A DNA stretch of 64,000 nucleotides from Roseibium sp. TrichSKD4 (GCF_000148725.1 NZ_GL476320.1:227698-291697); one strand, 5' to 3'. Counted from the stretch's first letter, positions 8,041 to 18,118 are shown. Translations and numbers: made by a program. Notes: a model not told the origin generated them from the sequence alone.

Positions 8041-9141
8041 TCAGTTCAAAGAAGCTGGGGTAACGCGGTCACTCCGGCTGCTCGCCAGAACTTCAACTTC
8101 CCGGTCACCGCCGGTTTGCACCTTGAATTTATCCTGAAACAGGCGGCCATTGTTTCGTGCAATCACCTCATAGTCGCCCGCAGCCAAAACGAAGCTTGGA
8201 AAAGCTCCTGTGGCTTCCACGACAACATCACCGCCAGGGCTGAGGACCGACCATGATGTATTGGCAATGGCTTCACCGCCTTCTTCATTGACCAGCTTGA
8301 GGGTGATTTCAGCGGCCTTATGGAAGAGCGTTGCTTCAGTCAGCTTGCCCGGAAGGACTTGGACATCGGCACGCACAACGGAGTTGCTGTCCCCATAACG
8401 GTTGACAATGTGATAGGTTTCGGCGTTCAGGCGCACAATGTCACCGGGTGACAGACCGTCAACGATCAGCTGTCGCTCACCGCGCTCATTGAACTCCATT
8501 CCGTAAACGTCAAATTGCACGTCTGTACTCAGTGGTGTGTCCTGATCAAGACCCGCATTGAGCTTCACACCTCCGGCATTGAGTGTCACCATTTTGGATT
8601 CGACCTTGCGGCCCATCACAATCCGATTAACCGCCGAGGCATACCCGTAGCCGGTGTGAATCAGATAAACGCCCGGATCGAGTTGAAACTCCGCATGCCC
8701 ACCTTCAGATTTCGCGATGAGTTCCAGACGGCCATCTGAATTGGTGGTCTCGCTGTAAATCCGCCAAGTCAAACCACTGGTAAGCGGTGCGGTGTCCCGG
8801 GTCAGCTTGGCCATCAGGTGAAGAACGCCGCCATTGAGTTCAGATGGAAAGCCGCTGCCGCTTGGGCTTGCTGGGGCATAGGGAAGCAAGGCATCTGAAA
8901 AGAGAGGTTCGGGAGGACGGTCCAGAAGGTTCTCAACCGGCTTTTGGGCCTCGATCACGACGGCATTCGGATCGGGTTTCAAGCGGGGCGGCATCGGCGG
9001 CCCATTTTCACGCTGTTCGGATGCGACAGTATTCTTCTCTGAGATGGCGTGTGCAGGTAGGGCAGGGCCAACTGCCACCAATGCTGCCAAACACAGCGCG
9101 GACCATTTATTTTTGAACGAACCGTTCAGCACCCTTACCAC
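8041..9141 (-). CDS. Exported protein with repeated beta-sandwich-like segments, unknown function
   Basis: 366 residues with a clear Sec signal peptide (hydrophobic residues 13-29, cleavage probably after AHA at ~32). The rest contains several similar segments of the type 'LTLKLVNEEGG-A-ANTSWSVL-PGGDVVVEATGAFPSFVLAAGDYEVIARN', resembling PEGA/carboxypeptidase-regulatory-like beta-sandwiches: TWRIYSETTNSDGRLELIAKSEGGHAEFQL and PGVYLIHTGYGYASAV near residue 130, and a similar unit near residue 290. I recognise this as a type seen in rhizobial genomes but know no function. Convergent with the dioxygenase gene, 25 bp apart. Confidence 0.75.
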   Translation of the reverse strand: MVRVLNGSFKNKWSALCLAALVAVGPALPAHAISEKNTVASEQRENGPPMPPRLKPDPNAVVIEAQKPVENLLDRPPEPLFSDALLPYAPASPSGSGFPSELNGGVLHLMAKLTRDTAPLTSGLTWRIYSETTNSDGRLELIAKSEGGHAEFQLDPGVYLIHTGYGYASAVNRIVMGRKVESKMVTLNAGGVKLNAGLDQDTPLSTDVQFDVYGMEFNERGERQLIVDGLSPGDIVRLNAETYHIVNRYGDSNSVVRADVQVLPGKLTEATLFHKAAEITLKLVNEEGGEAIANTSWSVLSPGGDVVVEATGAFPSFVLAAGDYEVIARNNGRLFQDKFKVQTGGDREVEVLASSRSDRVTPASLN

Positions 9142-9310
9142 TCCTGACCAGTCAATCGGGTTGCCAAGCTGCGTTTTAAAACGCGTCTAATGCTCTTCCT
9201 GCTATGAAAATCCAGACGATTTCAAGGCAGTTTCACCGAAGTTGACAATTGTGGTCAATAGATTACCTGAATAACCGCCTCATCACACTCGCATTTTGCA
9301 GGATTTTACA

Positions 9311-9904
9311 ATGTCATCCATTCTATCCCCAAGGCCAGAGGTGCTGGACTTCTTGCTCAGCCGCCGCTCTCATCCATCCAAGACGATGACATCTCCCGGC
9401 CCGGATGAGGTGATCCTTCAAAAGCTCCTGGCTGCTGCAGCCCGTGTTCCTGACCATGGAAAGCTGACCCCTTGGCGGTTCGTGATTTACCGCTCGGACA
9501 AGGCGGTCGAGATTGGCGAGAAACTGGCGGAAATGGCAGAAGTTCGCTGCGGGCCGCTTGACGAGGCTCGGAAGGAGCAGGAACTCACCCGGTTTTCCCG
9601 CGCGCCTATCGTTATTGGCGTGATCAGCACAGCCGGAATGCACCCCAAAATTCCGGTGTGGGAACAGGAATTGTCAACTGGCGCCGTTTGCATGAACCTT
9701 GTAAATGCAGCCGGTGGCGCGGGCTTTGCCGCTCAATGGCTGTCCGAATGGTATGCCTTTGATGAGGAAGCCAGCCAATATCTCGGGTGTCGTGAGGGCG
9801 AGCGTTTTGCTGGTTTCATCCATATTGGCACACCGACCCAGGCTCCGGTGGAGCGGGCGCGCCCGAACCTTGACGAGATTTGCACCAACTGGCCGGAAAG
9901 CTGA
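9311..9904 (+). CDS. Nitroreductase-family flavoprotein (YdjA-like)
   Basis: 197 residues. SRRSHPSKTM at the N-terminus and AAARVPDHGKLTPWRFVI are the FMN-binding RRS and P-D-H-x-x-x-P-W-R-F motifs of YdjA/NfsB-type nitroreductases; GAVCMNLVNAAGGAGFAAQWLS and YLGCREGERFAGFIHIG are the later conserved segments. These enzymes use NAD(P)H to reduce nitro compounds, quinones or similar. Followed after 6 bp by a flavin reductase-like gene, so the two probably form an operon sharing flavin chemistry. Confidence 0.9.
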   Translation: MSSILSPRPEVLDFLLSRRSHPSKTMTSPGPDEVILQKLLAAAARVPDHGKLTPWRFVIYRSDKAVEIGEKLAEMAEVRCGPLDEARKEQELTRFSRAPIVIGVISTAGMHPKIPVWEQELSTGAVCMNLVNAAGGAGFAAQWLSEWYAFDEEASQYLGCREGERFAGFIHIGTPTQAPVERARPNLDEICTNWPES

Positions 9905-9910
9905 GGTTTC

Positions 9911-10513
9911 ATGTTTTACGAAACGTCCAAAAATGATCACGGACTGCCCTTTAACCCGTTCAAGGCCATCGTATCACCGCGGCCAATTGGTTGGATTTCC
10001 AGCGTTGATCTGGAAGGGCGGGCCAACCTTGCGCCCTACAGCTTCTTCAACGCCATCGGGGATACGCCGCCTATCGTGATGTTCTCGTCCACCGGGTACA
10101 AGGACAGTGTTTCCAACATCGACGAGACTGGCGAATTTGTGTGCAACATGGTCAGTTGGGACCTAAAGGACGGCATGAACACATCATCCGCGCCTCTTCC
10201 GCACGGAGAATCCGAGTTTGAAGCGGCCAAGTTGGAAATGGCTGAGAGCAATCTGGTGAATGTTCCGCGCGTGGCCAGCGCCTATTCCGCGCTGGAATGC
10301 AAACACCTTAAAACCGAGAATATGCGTGACCTGGATGGCAACGAGACCGGCAGTTATGTGGTGTTTGGTCAAGTGGTGGCGGTGCACCTCGCTGATGACG
10401 TTTTGACCGATGGACGTTTCGATGTGACCAAGGTGCGTCCGCTGTCGCGGTTGGGTTACAAGGATTACGCGGTCGTAAATGAGGTCTTTGAAATGGGCCG
10501 CCCCGGCGCTTGA
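9911..10513 (+). CDS. Flavin reductase-like FMN-binding split-barrel protein
   Basis: 200 residues. FKAIVSPRPIGWISSVD and LAPYSFFNAIGDTPPIVMFSS are the hallmarks of the flavin reductase-like (DIM6/NTAB) domain, and FVCNMVSWDL is its second core segment. Such proteins bind FMN and either supply reduced flavin to partner oxygenases or act on their own. The partner is not evident. Co-transcribed with the nitroreductase (6-bp gap) and followed by a likely terminator. Confidence 0.88.
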   Translation: MFYETSKNDHGLPFNPFKAIVSPRPIGWISSVDLEGRANLAPYSFFNAIGDTPPIVMFSSTGYKDSVSNIDETGEFVCNMVSWDLKDGMNTSSAPLPHGESEFEAAKLEMAESNLVNVPRVASAYSALECKHLKTENMRDLDGNETGSYVVFGQVVAVHLADDVLTDGRFDVTKVRPLSRLGYKDYAVVNEVFEMGRPGA

Positions 10514-10818
10514 TCCTCTCAATTTAGCTCGATTAATGAATAAGCGGTCCTTTTTTGAAGAAGGCCGTTTTTGCATGTTCTACGTTTGAGAGTTCTGCCG
10601 GTCAGTGCGTCGAGTCATTCAATTGATTTGCATTTTGCAAAACCGCTTGCATGAAGAAGCACACTGAAGTATGAGAAAATTAATTACTTCTATCAATGCT
10701 TTCGATCTCCAAAGAAAAAATGATCGCGTTACCATAGCATGTGGATTGTTAACTATTTGTTAACCTTTGTGGCCCGAAATTAACTAATAGATAACGAAAC
10801 TCTCGAGGAGCGGGTATC
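10514..10818. other. AT-rich intergenic region upstream of the transglycosylase-like gene
   Basis: No gene seen. It holds a terminator for the preceding operon (10545-10572) and a strongly AT-rich stretch near 10670-10800 (TTAATTACTTC, GTTAACTATTTGTTAACC) that probably contains the promoter of the next gene. GAGGAG before the ATG at 10819 is its ribosome binding site. Confidence 0.5.
10545..10572 (+). terminator. Rho-independent terminator after the flavin reductase gene
   Basis: CGGTCCTT pairs with AAGGCCG (one bulged T) and is followed by TTTTT, 32 bp after the flavin-reductase stop codon. Confidence 0.6.
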
Positions 10819-11949
10819 ATGCGTGTAGCAGAGACCGCGTCGGTAGCGTCCCGGATCGAGCAGGCCTTTCAATCGGCAAGCAGTTCGACGGGAACATCCT
10901 TCGACTATCTCTTGAAGACGGCCCAACGAGAATCTTCGATGAACCCGACCGCCAAGGCGCGCACGTCGAGCGCGACCGGTCTGTTTCAGTTCATTGAGTC
11001 CACGTGGCTGGAAACATTGAAAGAGGCTGGCCCTAAACACGGGCTTGATAAGTTTGCGGATCAGATCAAGCGGACCAAAAGTGGTCGCTATTATGTCTCT
11101 AATCCGCGGGCGGAACAGGAAATCCTTGATCTGCGGAAGGATCCCAAGGTTGCCGCGTTGATGGCAGGCGCCTTGACCCAGAAAAATTCGGATCAGTTGA
11201 GCCGCAAGATTGGCCGTGAGCCATCAGACGGCGAGCTCTACATGGCCCACTTCCTTGGAGCCACTGGAGCCTCTCGCTTGATTAATGCCGTGGATAGCAA
11301 TCCGGACCTGCGGGCGGACGCTTTATTTGGCAAGCAAGCGCGCGCCAACAAGCCGATCTTTTACCATCGCAACGGATCACCACGCTCCATGACGGAGGTC
11401 TATGATGTCATCGTGTCCAAGCACGATGCGGTGAACATGATTGCGACCGTGACCGGGCAGGGAGGGCGTGCCCCAAAGGTCTCGGGCCTGACACAGGTGG
11501 CAACTCTGCCAACGGCCAAGCCGACGGATAATGTAGGTGTTCCGATTGCTCGCCCTGACCTGTCGCTGTTTGCAGATGTTCAAACCGGAGAGGCAGAGCA
11601 GACTCAGGTTGCCTTTGCGAACAAGGCCGCGCAGGCAAGTGAGGATGCGCCGGTTGTTGATCGTGCCACTCGCCGGATCGCATCCGCATTCAAGGCGACT
11701 GAGACCGTCAACCCGTTCGAGGCCCTGTTTCGAAATGACAACGGGTCGGAACAGGTGCAGGTCAATGCCCGCCTGACCTCAGCTTTTGCAGCTGTTGAAG
11801 AAAGCGCTTATTCACGCCTTTCCAACAACGGGTCCAAGTTGGCCATACAAGAACTGGCGATGGCTCAAGACGGCATTCCGCTTGATCTTACGCGCTTCTT
11901 GACACTTGATGATCGCTGGGAACAAAGAGACCTACTTCCCCCTGCGTAA
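10819..11949 (+). CDS. Lytic-transglycosylase-like protein (SLT fold), alphaproteobacterial type
   Basis: 376 residues. Residues ~25-120 carry the SLT signature: YLLKTAQRESSMNP with the likely catalytic Glu in QRES, then ATGLFQFIESTWLETL, and ELYMAHFLGATGASRLI further on. The C-terminal half is low complexity (TLPTAKPTDNVG, AFANKAAQASEDA) with no recognised domain. No signal peptide is seen, so it may be exported by another route, for example with the flagellar or another secretion apparatus. Its GC-rich coding sequence follows an AT-rich promoter region. Confidence 0.75.
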   Translation: MRVAETASVASRIEQAFQSASSSTGTSFDYLLKTAQRESSMNPTAKARTSSATGLFQFIESTWLETLKEAGPKHGLDKFADQIKRTKSGRYYVSNPRAEQEILDLRKDPKVAALMAGALTQKNSDQLSRKIGREPSDGELYMAHFLGATGASRLINAVDSNPDLRADALFGKQARANKPIFYHRNGSPRSMTEVYDVIVSKHDAVNMIATVTGQGGRAPKVSGLTQVATLPTAKPTDNVGVPIARPDLSLFADVQTGEAEQTQVAFANKAAQASEDAPVVDRATRRIASAFKATETVNPFEALFRNDNGSEQVQVNARLTSAFAAVEESAYSRLSNNGSKLAIQELAMAQDGIPLDLTRFLTLDDRWEQRDLLPPA

Positions 11950-12040
11950 GAAAAATCACCTGCGAAATTTATGGTGAACCGATCGTTAAGGCTTTGATGT
12001 CACTTTTAACTGGTGGAAACAGATCAGTAGTGCGTCAGAG

Positions 12041-13195
12041 ATGGTCATAAACGAGTTTCTAAAATGGGTTGAAACAGCCCCGGATGGGCCAAGAGCGGAA
12101 GCTGCGGGAGCACTTGCGCGGGCATGGTTGCATTCCGAATTGTCTTATGAGGAGCGGAAAGGGGCGACAGTTGCCCTAACCTTGCTGCTTGATGATCCTT
12201 GCGTGGATGTGCGCAAAGCGCTTGCCGAAAATCTGGCGCGCAGCACAGAAGCTCCAGCTCATGTTATTCGCGGGTTGGCAGGTGATATCGATGAAGTGGC
12301 CGAGCCCGTGCTTCGCCGGTCTCCCATTTTCTCCGATACCGAGCTGGTGGACTGGGTGGCTGAAGGGTCCGAGCGCGCTCAAGTCGCGATCGCCCAGCGG
12401 GCTTATCTCTCTGCAGCCGTCAGCGCTGCGCTTGCTGAGGTGGGGGAGGCATCTGCCTGCGCTGCACTTCTCGACAACACCAATGCTACGATTGTTCACT
12501 CAGCGATTTCGCGAATTGCAGAACGTTTTGAGGATCATGCAATTGTGCGTGAACGTCTCCTGCAAAGAGACGATCTGAACATTCGCCTGCGCCATGGCCT
12601 CTTGCTGCGGCTTGCAATCAGCCTTGAAGCCAATCCGCTTGTTCAACGGGGCATGTCGGAGCGCGCTAAGCAGAAATTTGCAGCTGAAAGCAGTGACAAG
12701 GTGATCCTGCGTCTGGCGTCCAAGGCAGACGAAACTCAGCTGGCAGATTTTATCCCCTATTTGCGCGATGAAGGGCATTTGAACACACGACTGCTCTTGC
12801 GGGCTGTATGTTGCGGGCAGCTGCGCCTGTTTGTGCATGCCCTGTCAATTCTGGGCAATGTCCCGGCACCGCGTCTGCGGGACACGCTTCAAACAGCTCG
12901 TCCGGCCGTGTTGCGCGCCTTGTTGCGTAAAGCAGGCCTTCCGGTTCGAGCCCATCAGGCCTTCTTGCTCACCATGGATCTGGCTCGTCAGGTTGAAGCA
13001 GATTTTACCCGGGATCTGCATATCGAGCAGGCCCGGTACCTGACCGAATATCTTCTGGAAGAGTTGCAGGATGAAGCCCTGGGCGGGGACGATGATATCG
13101 TCGCCTTCCTGCGCAACTTTGCAGTGGATGTGGCGCGTCAGGAAGCACGCGCCTTTGTGAAGGAAAACAACATTAAGTCGCTTGCAGCTGCATAG
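12041..13195 (+). CDS. DUF2336 domain-containing protein
   Basis: 384 residues, nearly all alpha-helical, with HEAT-like repeats (RAEAAGALARAWLHSELSYEERKGATVALTLLLDDPCVDVRKALAENLA). This pattern, with RRSPIFSDTELVDWVAEGS, is the DUF2336 family, found in alphaproteobacteria and often close to signalling or chemotaxis-like genes. The biochemical role is unknown. An Hpt-domain gene lies convergent just downstream, which fits a signalling context. Ends at a hairpin terminator. Confidence 0.82.
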   Translation: MVINEFLKWVETAPDGPRAEAAGALARAWLHSELSYEERKGATVALTLLLDDPCVDVRKALAENLARSTEAPAHVIRGLAGDIDEVAEPVLRRSPIFSDTELVDWVAEGSERAQVAIAQRAYLSAAVSAALAEVGEASACAALLDNTNATIVHSAISRIAERFEDHAIVRERLLQRDDLNIRLRHGLLLRLAISLEANPLVQRGMSERAKQKFAAESSDKVILRLASKADETQLADFIPYLRDEGHLNTRLLLRAVCCGQLRLFVHALSILGNVPAPRLRDTLQTARPAVLRALLRKAGLPVRAHQAFLLTMDLARQVEADFTRDLHIEQARYLTEYLLEELQDEALGGDDDIVAFLRNFAVDVARQEARAFVKENNIKSLAAA

Positions 13196-13231
13196 CGCCT
13201 TCTACATTGCTTCCCTGCTGAAATGAAACTT

Positions 13232-13267
13232 AATAACCTCCGCTAAAAGTGGAGGTTATTTCTTTTT
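13232..13267. terminator. Hairpin terminator shared by the convergent DUF2336 and Hpt genes
   Basis: AATAACCTCC and GGAGGTTATT are exact 10-bp arms around a 9-bp loop, followed on the plus strand by TCTTTTTT. The right arm and T-run fall inside the last codons of the minus-strand Hpt gene, so its terminal Lys-Lys-Lys-stop is encoded by terminator sequence. Confidence 0.8.
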
Positions 13268-13777
13268 TGATTGGGCTTTCAGGAGCGTGTCGGTGATCTC
13301 CGCCAGCCCCTGCACCAACTGTTGACCTGCGGGGCTGGTTTCATCGCGTGCGCCTTCCGCCACCATGGCTCTGATCGCTGCAACATATCTGCCGACAATT
13401 TCCGTCGGCAGTTGGGCGGCATCCTGCGCACAATCTACAAGGTGGCAGAATAGGGCAGCAGCTTGCCCGACAAGCGGATATCCAAGCGTCACGGCTTGAC
13501 CCTTGATGTTGTGAGCCGCCTGATACACCGGGTCGAGGGTCTCGGCAGTCAACCCATTCTCCTCAACGGCTTGCCAAGCGCTGCCAAGCTCATCAGCTTC
13601 CTTGCGCATCCAGCCGTCAAAGTTACCCGACAGGCGTTGCATCGCCGCTTCTGCGGCCTCAATCGGATTGAATTTGGCTGTTTCGCGCGGGCCGAGTTCG
13701 CGAACCTTGGACCTCAGGGTTTGCGGTGGTTTGATAACCTCATAGTCCTCATCGTCTCCCGGCGTGTCCGCAGCCAT
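13256..13777 (-). CDS. Histidine phosphotransfer (Hpt) domain protein
   Basis: 173 residues. Residues ~80-165 are a four-helix Hpt domain with the phosphoryl-accepting His89 in AAHNIKGQAVTLGYP. The N-terminal ~45 residues are charged and may be disordered. It would relay phosphate between a hybrid histidine kinase and a response regulator in the cytoplasm; a hybrid kinase without its own Hpt domain is encoded at 15,928-18,111 and is a possible partner (inference from proximity only). Confidence 0.85.
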   Translation of the reverse strand: MAADTPGDDEDYEVIKPPQTLRSKVRELGPRETAKFNPIEAAEAAMQRLSGNFDGWMRKEADELGSAWQAVEENGLTAETLDPVYQAAHNIKGQAVTLGYPLVGQAAALFCHLVDCAQDAAQLPTEIVGRYVAAIRAMVAEGARDETSPAGQQLVQGLAEITDTLLKAQSKKK

Positions 13778-13930
13778 GGCCTGCCTCTTGAGTGAGCGTT
13801 TCCGATTATTCTGTCACATGATACTTGAAACAACCTCAATTGGCGAAGTCATTCAACACCCTTGGGCAAAGCTGGAGGGTGTGTGCCGGGTTATGCAGCG
13901 ATCTTTGCTCACTTCGCTAGAAGAACGGCG

Positions 13931-14728
13931 TCAATATCGGAACATCTCTGTCAATATGCGCTCATCCCAGCCGTGGTCAGGATCAAACATGATCAGGCCA
14001 TCCAATGCCAGCTCCTCACGAATTGACACGCTGACTACATTTCTGATTTCCCGATGATCTGCCGATGCACTGACAGGTCGCTTCAATGGATCGAGGATTT
14101 CAATATCCACCTGAGCATGATCAGGCAAAAGAGCACCGCGCCAACGCCTAGGGCGAAACGCGCTGATCGGTGTGAGCGCCAGAAGCGGGGAGGAGATTGG
14201 CAAAATGGGGCCGTGCGCTGATAGATTATAAGCGGTGCTGCCTGCCGGCGTCGCCACAATGATCCCGTCACAAACGAGTTCATCGAGGCGAACACGCTGA
14301 TCGACCGACACTTTCAAACGTGCTGCTTGCGAGGACTGTCTGAGGAGAGACACTTCATTAATGGCGCGCGCCGTGTGGCGGGCGCCATCCTGGTCTGTCA
14401 CGTCCATGGTAAGTGGGTGAATCGTTGTGATATCTGCGACCTTCAGTCGAGCGCGCAGGTCCTCGGCCCGAAATTCGTTCATCAGGAAACCGACTGAACC
14501 CCGGTTCATCCCGTAGATCGGTTTTCCCGACCCCATGAATTTGTGCAGGGTTTGAAGCATGAGCCCGTCACCGCCAAGAGCGACGATGATATCTGCCTCG
14601 CCCGCAGGAGCGCTGCCATATGCAGCTTCCAGGCTTTGCCGTGCGGCAATGGCCTCTTCTGTGTCGCTGGACACAAAGGCGAGCTTATCCGTCTCGATAT
14701 CTGCAGGTGTGTCTACATGCTGGTTCAT
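13931..14728 (-). CDS. nadK: NAD kinase
   Basis: 265 residues, near the usual length. [13 protein letters not shown] carries the GGDG NAD/polyphosphate-binding motif, followed by [11 protein letters not shown] and the INEVSLLR motif, then [22 protein letters not shown], all diagnostic of NAD kinase. It phosphorylates NAD to NADP using ATP in the cytoplasm. The ATG of MNQHVDT is chosen; an upstream start would add an arginine-rich tail not seen in the family. Confidence 0.93.
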   Translation of the reverse strand: MNQHVDTPADIETDKLAFVSSDTEEAIAARQSLEAAYGSAPAGEADIIVALGGDGLMLQTLHKFMGSGKPIYGMNRGSVGFLMNEFRAEDLRARLKVADITTIHPLTMDVTDQDGARHTARAINEVSLLRQSSQAARLKVSVDQRVRLDELVCDGIIVATPAGSTAYNLSAHGPILPISSPLLALTPISAFRPRRWRGALLPDHAQVDIEILDPLKRPVSASADHREIRNVVSVSIREELALDGLIMFDPDHGWDERILTEMFRY

Positions 14729-14868
14729 GGCGCGCTGCTGAAATCCCCTCAGGCGTCGTCGGCCTCGTATTTTGTCCATTGCCAGTAAATGCAGGAAAAT
14801 CCAATCACGCCAAGTGGATAATTAGGCGGAGGGGTACGGTTGCATCCCGTGGAGAGAGGAGCGCTTAG

Positions 14869-15621
14869 TTATTTGGCCGCGGACGACGGGCAGGCATCAA
14901 ACGGTAACATGTCACTCCACTTGGTAAAGGGAACGGCAATCGAGCGAGACTGTTTCAGTTTTGCCGAGAGAACCCCTGCGACGACAAGCTGGTTATCGAC
15001 GTTAATGAACACCGGGCCTCCAGATGCGCCTTTTTCAGTCGCACAAGTGGTAACCCAAACGCCGTCTTTCACGCCATCCAATCGGCAATTGGCGTCGAGC
15101 GTCGGCAGGAATTTTCTCGAACGGCGATAGCCAGCTGCTTGTAAGCGCGTTTCACGGGTGATTTGTTTGGTGTTGGAGGGCGAAAACACGGCCGCTGGGG
15201 TGACTTCAATTGGTCTTGAGAGACGAACAACAGCTACGTCGAGTTTGGTGTCTTTGAGTTTTGGTGTGCCGATGTAAGTGTGCCCCTTGGGATATCGCAC
15301 GCAGTCAACCGAAGAGACGCCACTGTTTTGATCGCGCCGAACCCCGGCCACAAAGCGCAGTTTGTCAAGCCGGTGCGCCTTTCCGGTCCTGCCATCAAAC
15401 AAACAATGCGCCGCCGTCAGGATCGTTTGTGGCCCTATGAGGGTGGCGGTGCACATGGCGATCCTGTCATAGCCAACCACATTCAATCTCCCAACTGCAG
15501 GCCAAGGGGCTCTATCGGTGTCTACGACTTGAAACCGATTGGTATCGGCAAATGCGGTTTTAGGGTTCCCAGACAACGCTGTTACCGCGATCCCTGCAAA
15601 AACCAAAAAAAAGCGGAGCAT
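14869..15621 (-). CDS. Secreted trypsin-like serine protease (S1 family)
   Basis: 250 residues with a signal peptide (hydrophobic 3-16, probable cleavage after AFA at ~25). The catalytic triad is visible: His72 in LTAAHC, Asp128 in KLDVAVV and Ser200 in GASGGPV. Cysteines flanking the His and Ser regions fit disulphides. It would be active in the periplasm or outside the cell. The substrate is unknown. Confidence 0.88.
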   Translation of the reverse strand: MLRFFLVFAGIAVTALSGNPKTAFADTNRFQVVDTDRAPWPAVGRLNVVGYDRIAMCTATLIGPQTILTAAHCLFDGRTGKAHRLDKLRFVAGVRRDQNSGVSSVDCVRYPKGHTYIGTPKLKDTKLDVAVVRLSRPIEVTPAAVFSPSNTKQITRETRLQAAGYRRSRKFLPTLDANCRLDGVKDGVWVTTCATEKGASGGPVFINVDNQLVVAGVLSAKLKQSRSIAVPFTKWSDMLPFDACPSSAAK

Positions 15622-15927
15622 CAGCGGCGATTACAGTTGTGAGGAGTGAGGACCTTGGGAGAGGAGAGTGGCTGCAATTTCTCGGACCGATCAGTTACAT
15701 GGCATTAGATTAAACCTAGCGCTTCATGCACAAATTGGAAGTTTTGAAGGTGATATTTGAGGGTGTTTTCACCTAAGGCGTTCAACTTAAAGTATTTAAT
15801 GCGCAGCGGATGATGAATTTATAAAAAATATTGCCCTTGCCTAAAATAACCAAAGGTATCGAAATATACGGCGATTTCTTCGGCAGAAATTGATATAGGT
15901 ATTACGTTTGTTGGTGGCTTCTATATT
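15622..15927. other. Intergenic region before the hybrid kinase gene
   Basis: 306 bp, AT-rich towards the right, divergent between the protease and kinase genes. It must hold promoters for both. I see no clear inverted repeat, RNA gene or small coding region. Confidence 0.4.
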
Positions 15928-18111
15928 TTGTCCGGGGGTGGGGTGGCAAATAAAAGCAACTTTTTATTGTGCTTGAGGCTGGGACTTGGATTGGATCGCC
16001 TTCCACGCGCCGAACAAACACTTGCTCTCAAACATTTCGACGGAACACGCTTAAGGACTGCTCGCGGAATCGCGGTTTATTTTGAATTCGCCCGATTGAG
16101 TGTGTTCTGTGTGTTTTTGCTGACCATTTCGGTATTTTGCTACGATTTGGCAAAACCCGAGTTTCAATACAGTTTCACCCCGTACTTACTCGCTTTTGCT
16201 CCATCCATTGCCGCCGTATTGGTGAGTGGCGCGCTGAAGTTGGCGTTTTTGCAAAAGTCCTTCAGTCTATCCAACTGGGTATTCTATCGAAAACTCCATG
16301 CGATTTTTGGCATAACTTGTTCACTTGCTGCCTGCGCATTGTTCGTTGTGGAAGCCGGAGAGAAAAACTTTGCAATCGTTTTTGCGGCCGCTTGCATCCA
16401 AATGCCAGTCAAACTTGGGTATGTCGCCTTTAGCAGAAGGTTCCTGTATTTAGCGTACTTTGTTGTTCCGGGTCTTTTTCTCGGCTTTCTCTCTATTGTT
16501 GCGGCGGAATTTGGAAACTTCCCGATTGAGCCAGGAATGGGTGATTTGTTTTGGTTGGTCATCCATGGGACGACAGCAGCAATTAGCGCCACTTTGGCAA
16601 TCAACTGGATATCGACACAAGCCAGTTTTGTAGAAAGCAAGGTTATCCTCGCAAATGCTGACTTGGAAGAAGAGAGAGAAGGTCTGAGAGCGGAGAAAGA
16701 ATTTTCCGAGAATATCAGAAACTCTTTGAGCGAAGGTGTCGTGATTGCAGATCATGCATTGTCGATCATTCAAATGAACCCGGCTTTCGAGGTGCTGTTC
16801 TCAGGTTTGAGCGTCGGAGACAAGCTTCCCTCCCATTTGGCGGAGTTTGCAGGCAGAACAAAGCTCGGCTCACGTAGCGAGCGTTCAGATCTGGAATTGG
16901 AAGACGGGCGTATTTTAAACGTCGGTTGCCAACCGTTTTGGATAAAGTCTGATGAAATTGGCTACATTTGCACTTTGCTCGATGTCACTGAACAAAGACG
17001 GATTGACGAAGAAATAGCGAAGAACGAGCATCTGAAAGCACTTGGTGTTCTGGCCAGCAGTGTAGCACACGACTTCAACAATTATCTCGCAATCATGCGG
17101 GCAAACACCGAACTCCTTTTGAAACTGGATACCGTTGGAACACAAAACCGACACTTGCAGAATATCCTGCACTCCTGCGAAAGCGCCTCTATCGTCACTC
17201 GGCAATTATTGTCCACCGTCAGGGATCTTCCAGAACAGATCGAAATCGTGGATGCGGCAGATGTCTTGAAGGCTGCTGCGCGCTTGTTGTCCCATTCAGA
17301 CCGATATCGAGTTCCAATATCCATGGATCTTGAGGATGGAGCATATATTCTGATAGATGCGCTTTTGCTGGAAACGATGATCCTGAACCTTGTGTCGAAT
17401 GCCTGCGATGCGGTGGGGAGTGACGGTCAGGTAGCATTATCCGTTCGACGGTATGACGGCGAAGTCAGTTTAAACGTCATCGACAATGGGGAAGGTATTT
17501 CCGCCGACATGATCGAAAAGGTCACTCAGCCGTTCTTCACCACCAAACGGGATGGCAGGGGAACCGGGTTGGGCCTGTCCACGGTCGCCTCATTCGCCAA
17601 GCGTCACAACGGTCGGCTGAAATTGCACAGCGAACTGGGCAAGGGAACAACCGCATCTCTTATCTTTCCAGCACAGGACGTGACTGCTGAAGGTGGTCAA
17701 ATGGTTGAAAGTGAAAGTGATCGAAGCGCATCGGATAGCTGTAAAGTTCTGGTGGTTGAAGATAACCCGGAATTGAGACTTACGCTGGAGGAGCTGCTTA
17801 GGGTCTTGGGCCATCAAGTCATTACTGCGAGCGGCACTAACGAGTTCAATAGAATTGCAGATTCGCAGCTGCAGGATGTTGATTTGGTATTCTGCGATAT
17901 TCTGTTGGATCAGGAATTCGGAAGCGAGGTGCTGAAGGCGTTTAGATCCAAGGGGCATACTGCGCCATTTGTGTTCATGAGCGGAAATCTACCCAAACAC
18001 GAAGAAGAAACGATCCTTGAAATTGAGCCTTGCCAGTTTCTCCAAAAACCTCTGACCCTTGCAGACCTTCAAAAGGTATTTTCAAAGCAAACTGTTCGAG
18101 AGTATGCCTGA
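15928..18111 (+). CDS. Membrane-bound hybrid sensor histidine kinase with receiver domain
   Basis: 727 residues from a TTG start (a GTG at 15943 is an alternative). Residues ~50-230 hold about six membrane segments; 260-355 look like a PAS domain; the dimerisation/phosphoacceptor helix has His381 in SSVAHDFNNYLA; the ATPase domain shows NLVSNACDAV, DNGEGI and GTGLGLS (N, G1, G2 boxes); residues ~605-725 are a receiver with Asp657 in FCDILLD. The HDFNN H-box is of the NtrB/HPK4-like type. The input signal is unknown. No dedicated response regulator lies next to it; an EAL protein is convergent 7 bp downstream. Confidence 0.88.
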   Translation: MSGGGVANKSNFLLCLRLGLGLDRLPRAEQTLALKHFDGTRLRTARGIAVYFEFARLSVFCVFLLTISVFCYDLAKPEFQYSFTPYLLAFAPSIAAVLVSGALKLAFLQKSFSLSNWVFYRKLHAIFGITCSLAACALFVVEAGEKNFAIVFAAACIQMPVKLGYVAFSRRFLYLAYFVVPGLFLGFLSIVAAEFGNFPIEPGMGDLFWLVIHGTTAAISATLAINWISTQASFVESKVILANADLEEEREGLRAEKEFSENIRNSLSEGVVIADHALSIIQMNPAFEVLFSGLSVGDKLPSHLAEFAGRTKLGSRSERSDLELEDGRILNVGCQPFWIKSDEIGYICTLLDVTEQRRIDEEIAKNEHLKALGVLASSVAHDFNNYLAIMRANTELLLKLDTVGTQNRHLQNILHSCESASIVTRQLLSTVRDLPEQIEIVDAADVLKAAARLLSHSDRYRVPISMDLEDGAYILIDALLLETMILNLVSNACDAVGSDGQVALSVRRYDGEVSLNVIDNGEGISADMIEKVTQPFFTTKRDGRGTGLGLSTVASFAKRHNGRLKLHSELGKGTTASLIFPAQDVTAEGGQMVESESDRSASDSCKVLVVEDNPELRLTLEELLRVLGHQVITASGTNEFNRIADSQLQDVDLVFCDILLDQEFGSEVLKAFRSKGHTAPFVFMSGNLPKHEEETILEIEPCQFLQKPLTLADLQKVFSKQTVREYA

Positions 18112-18118
18112 TACTAAT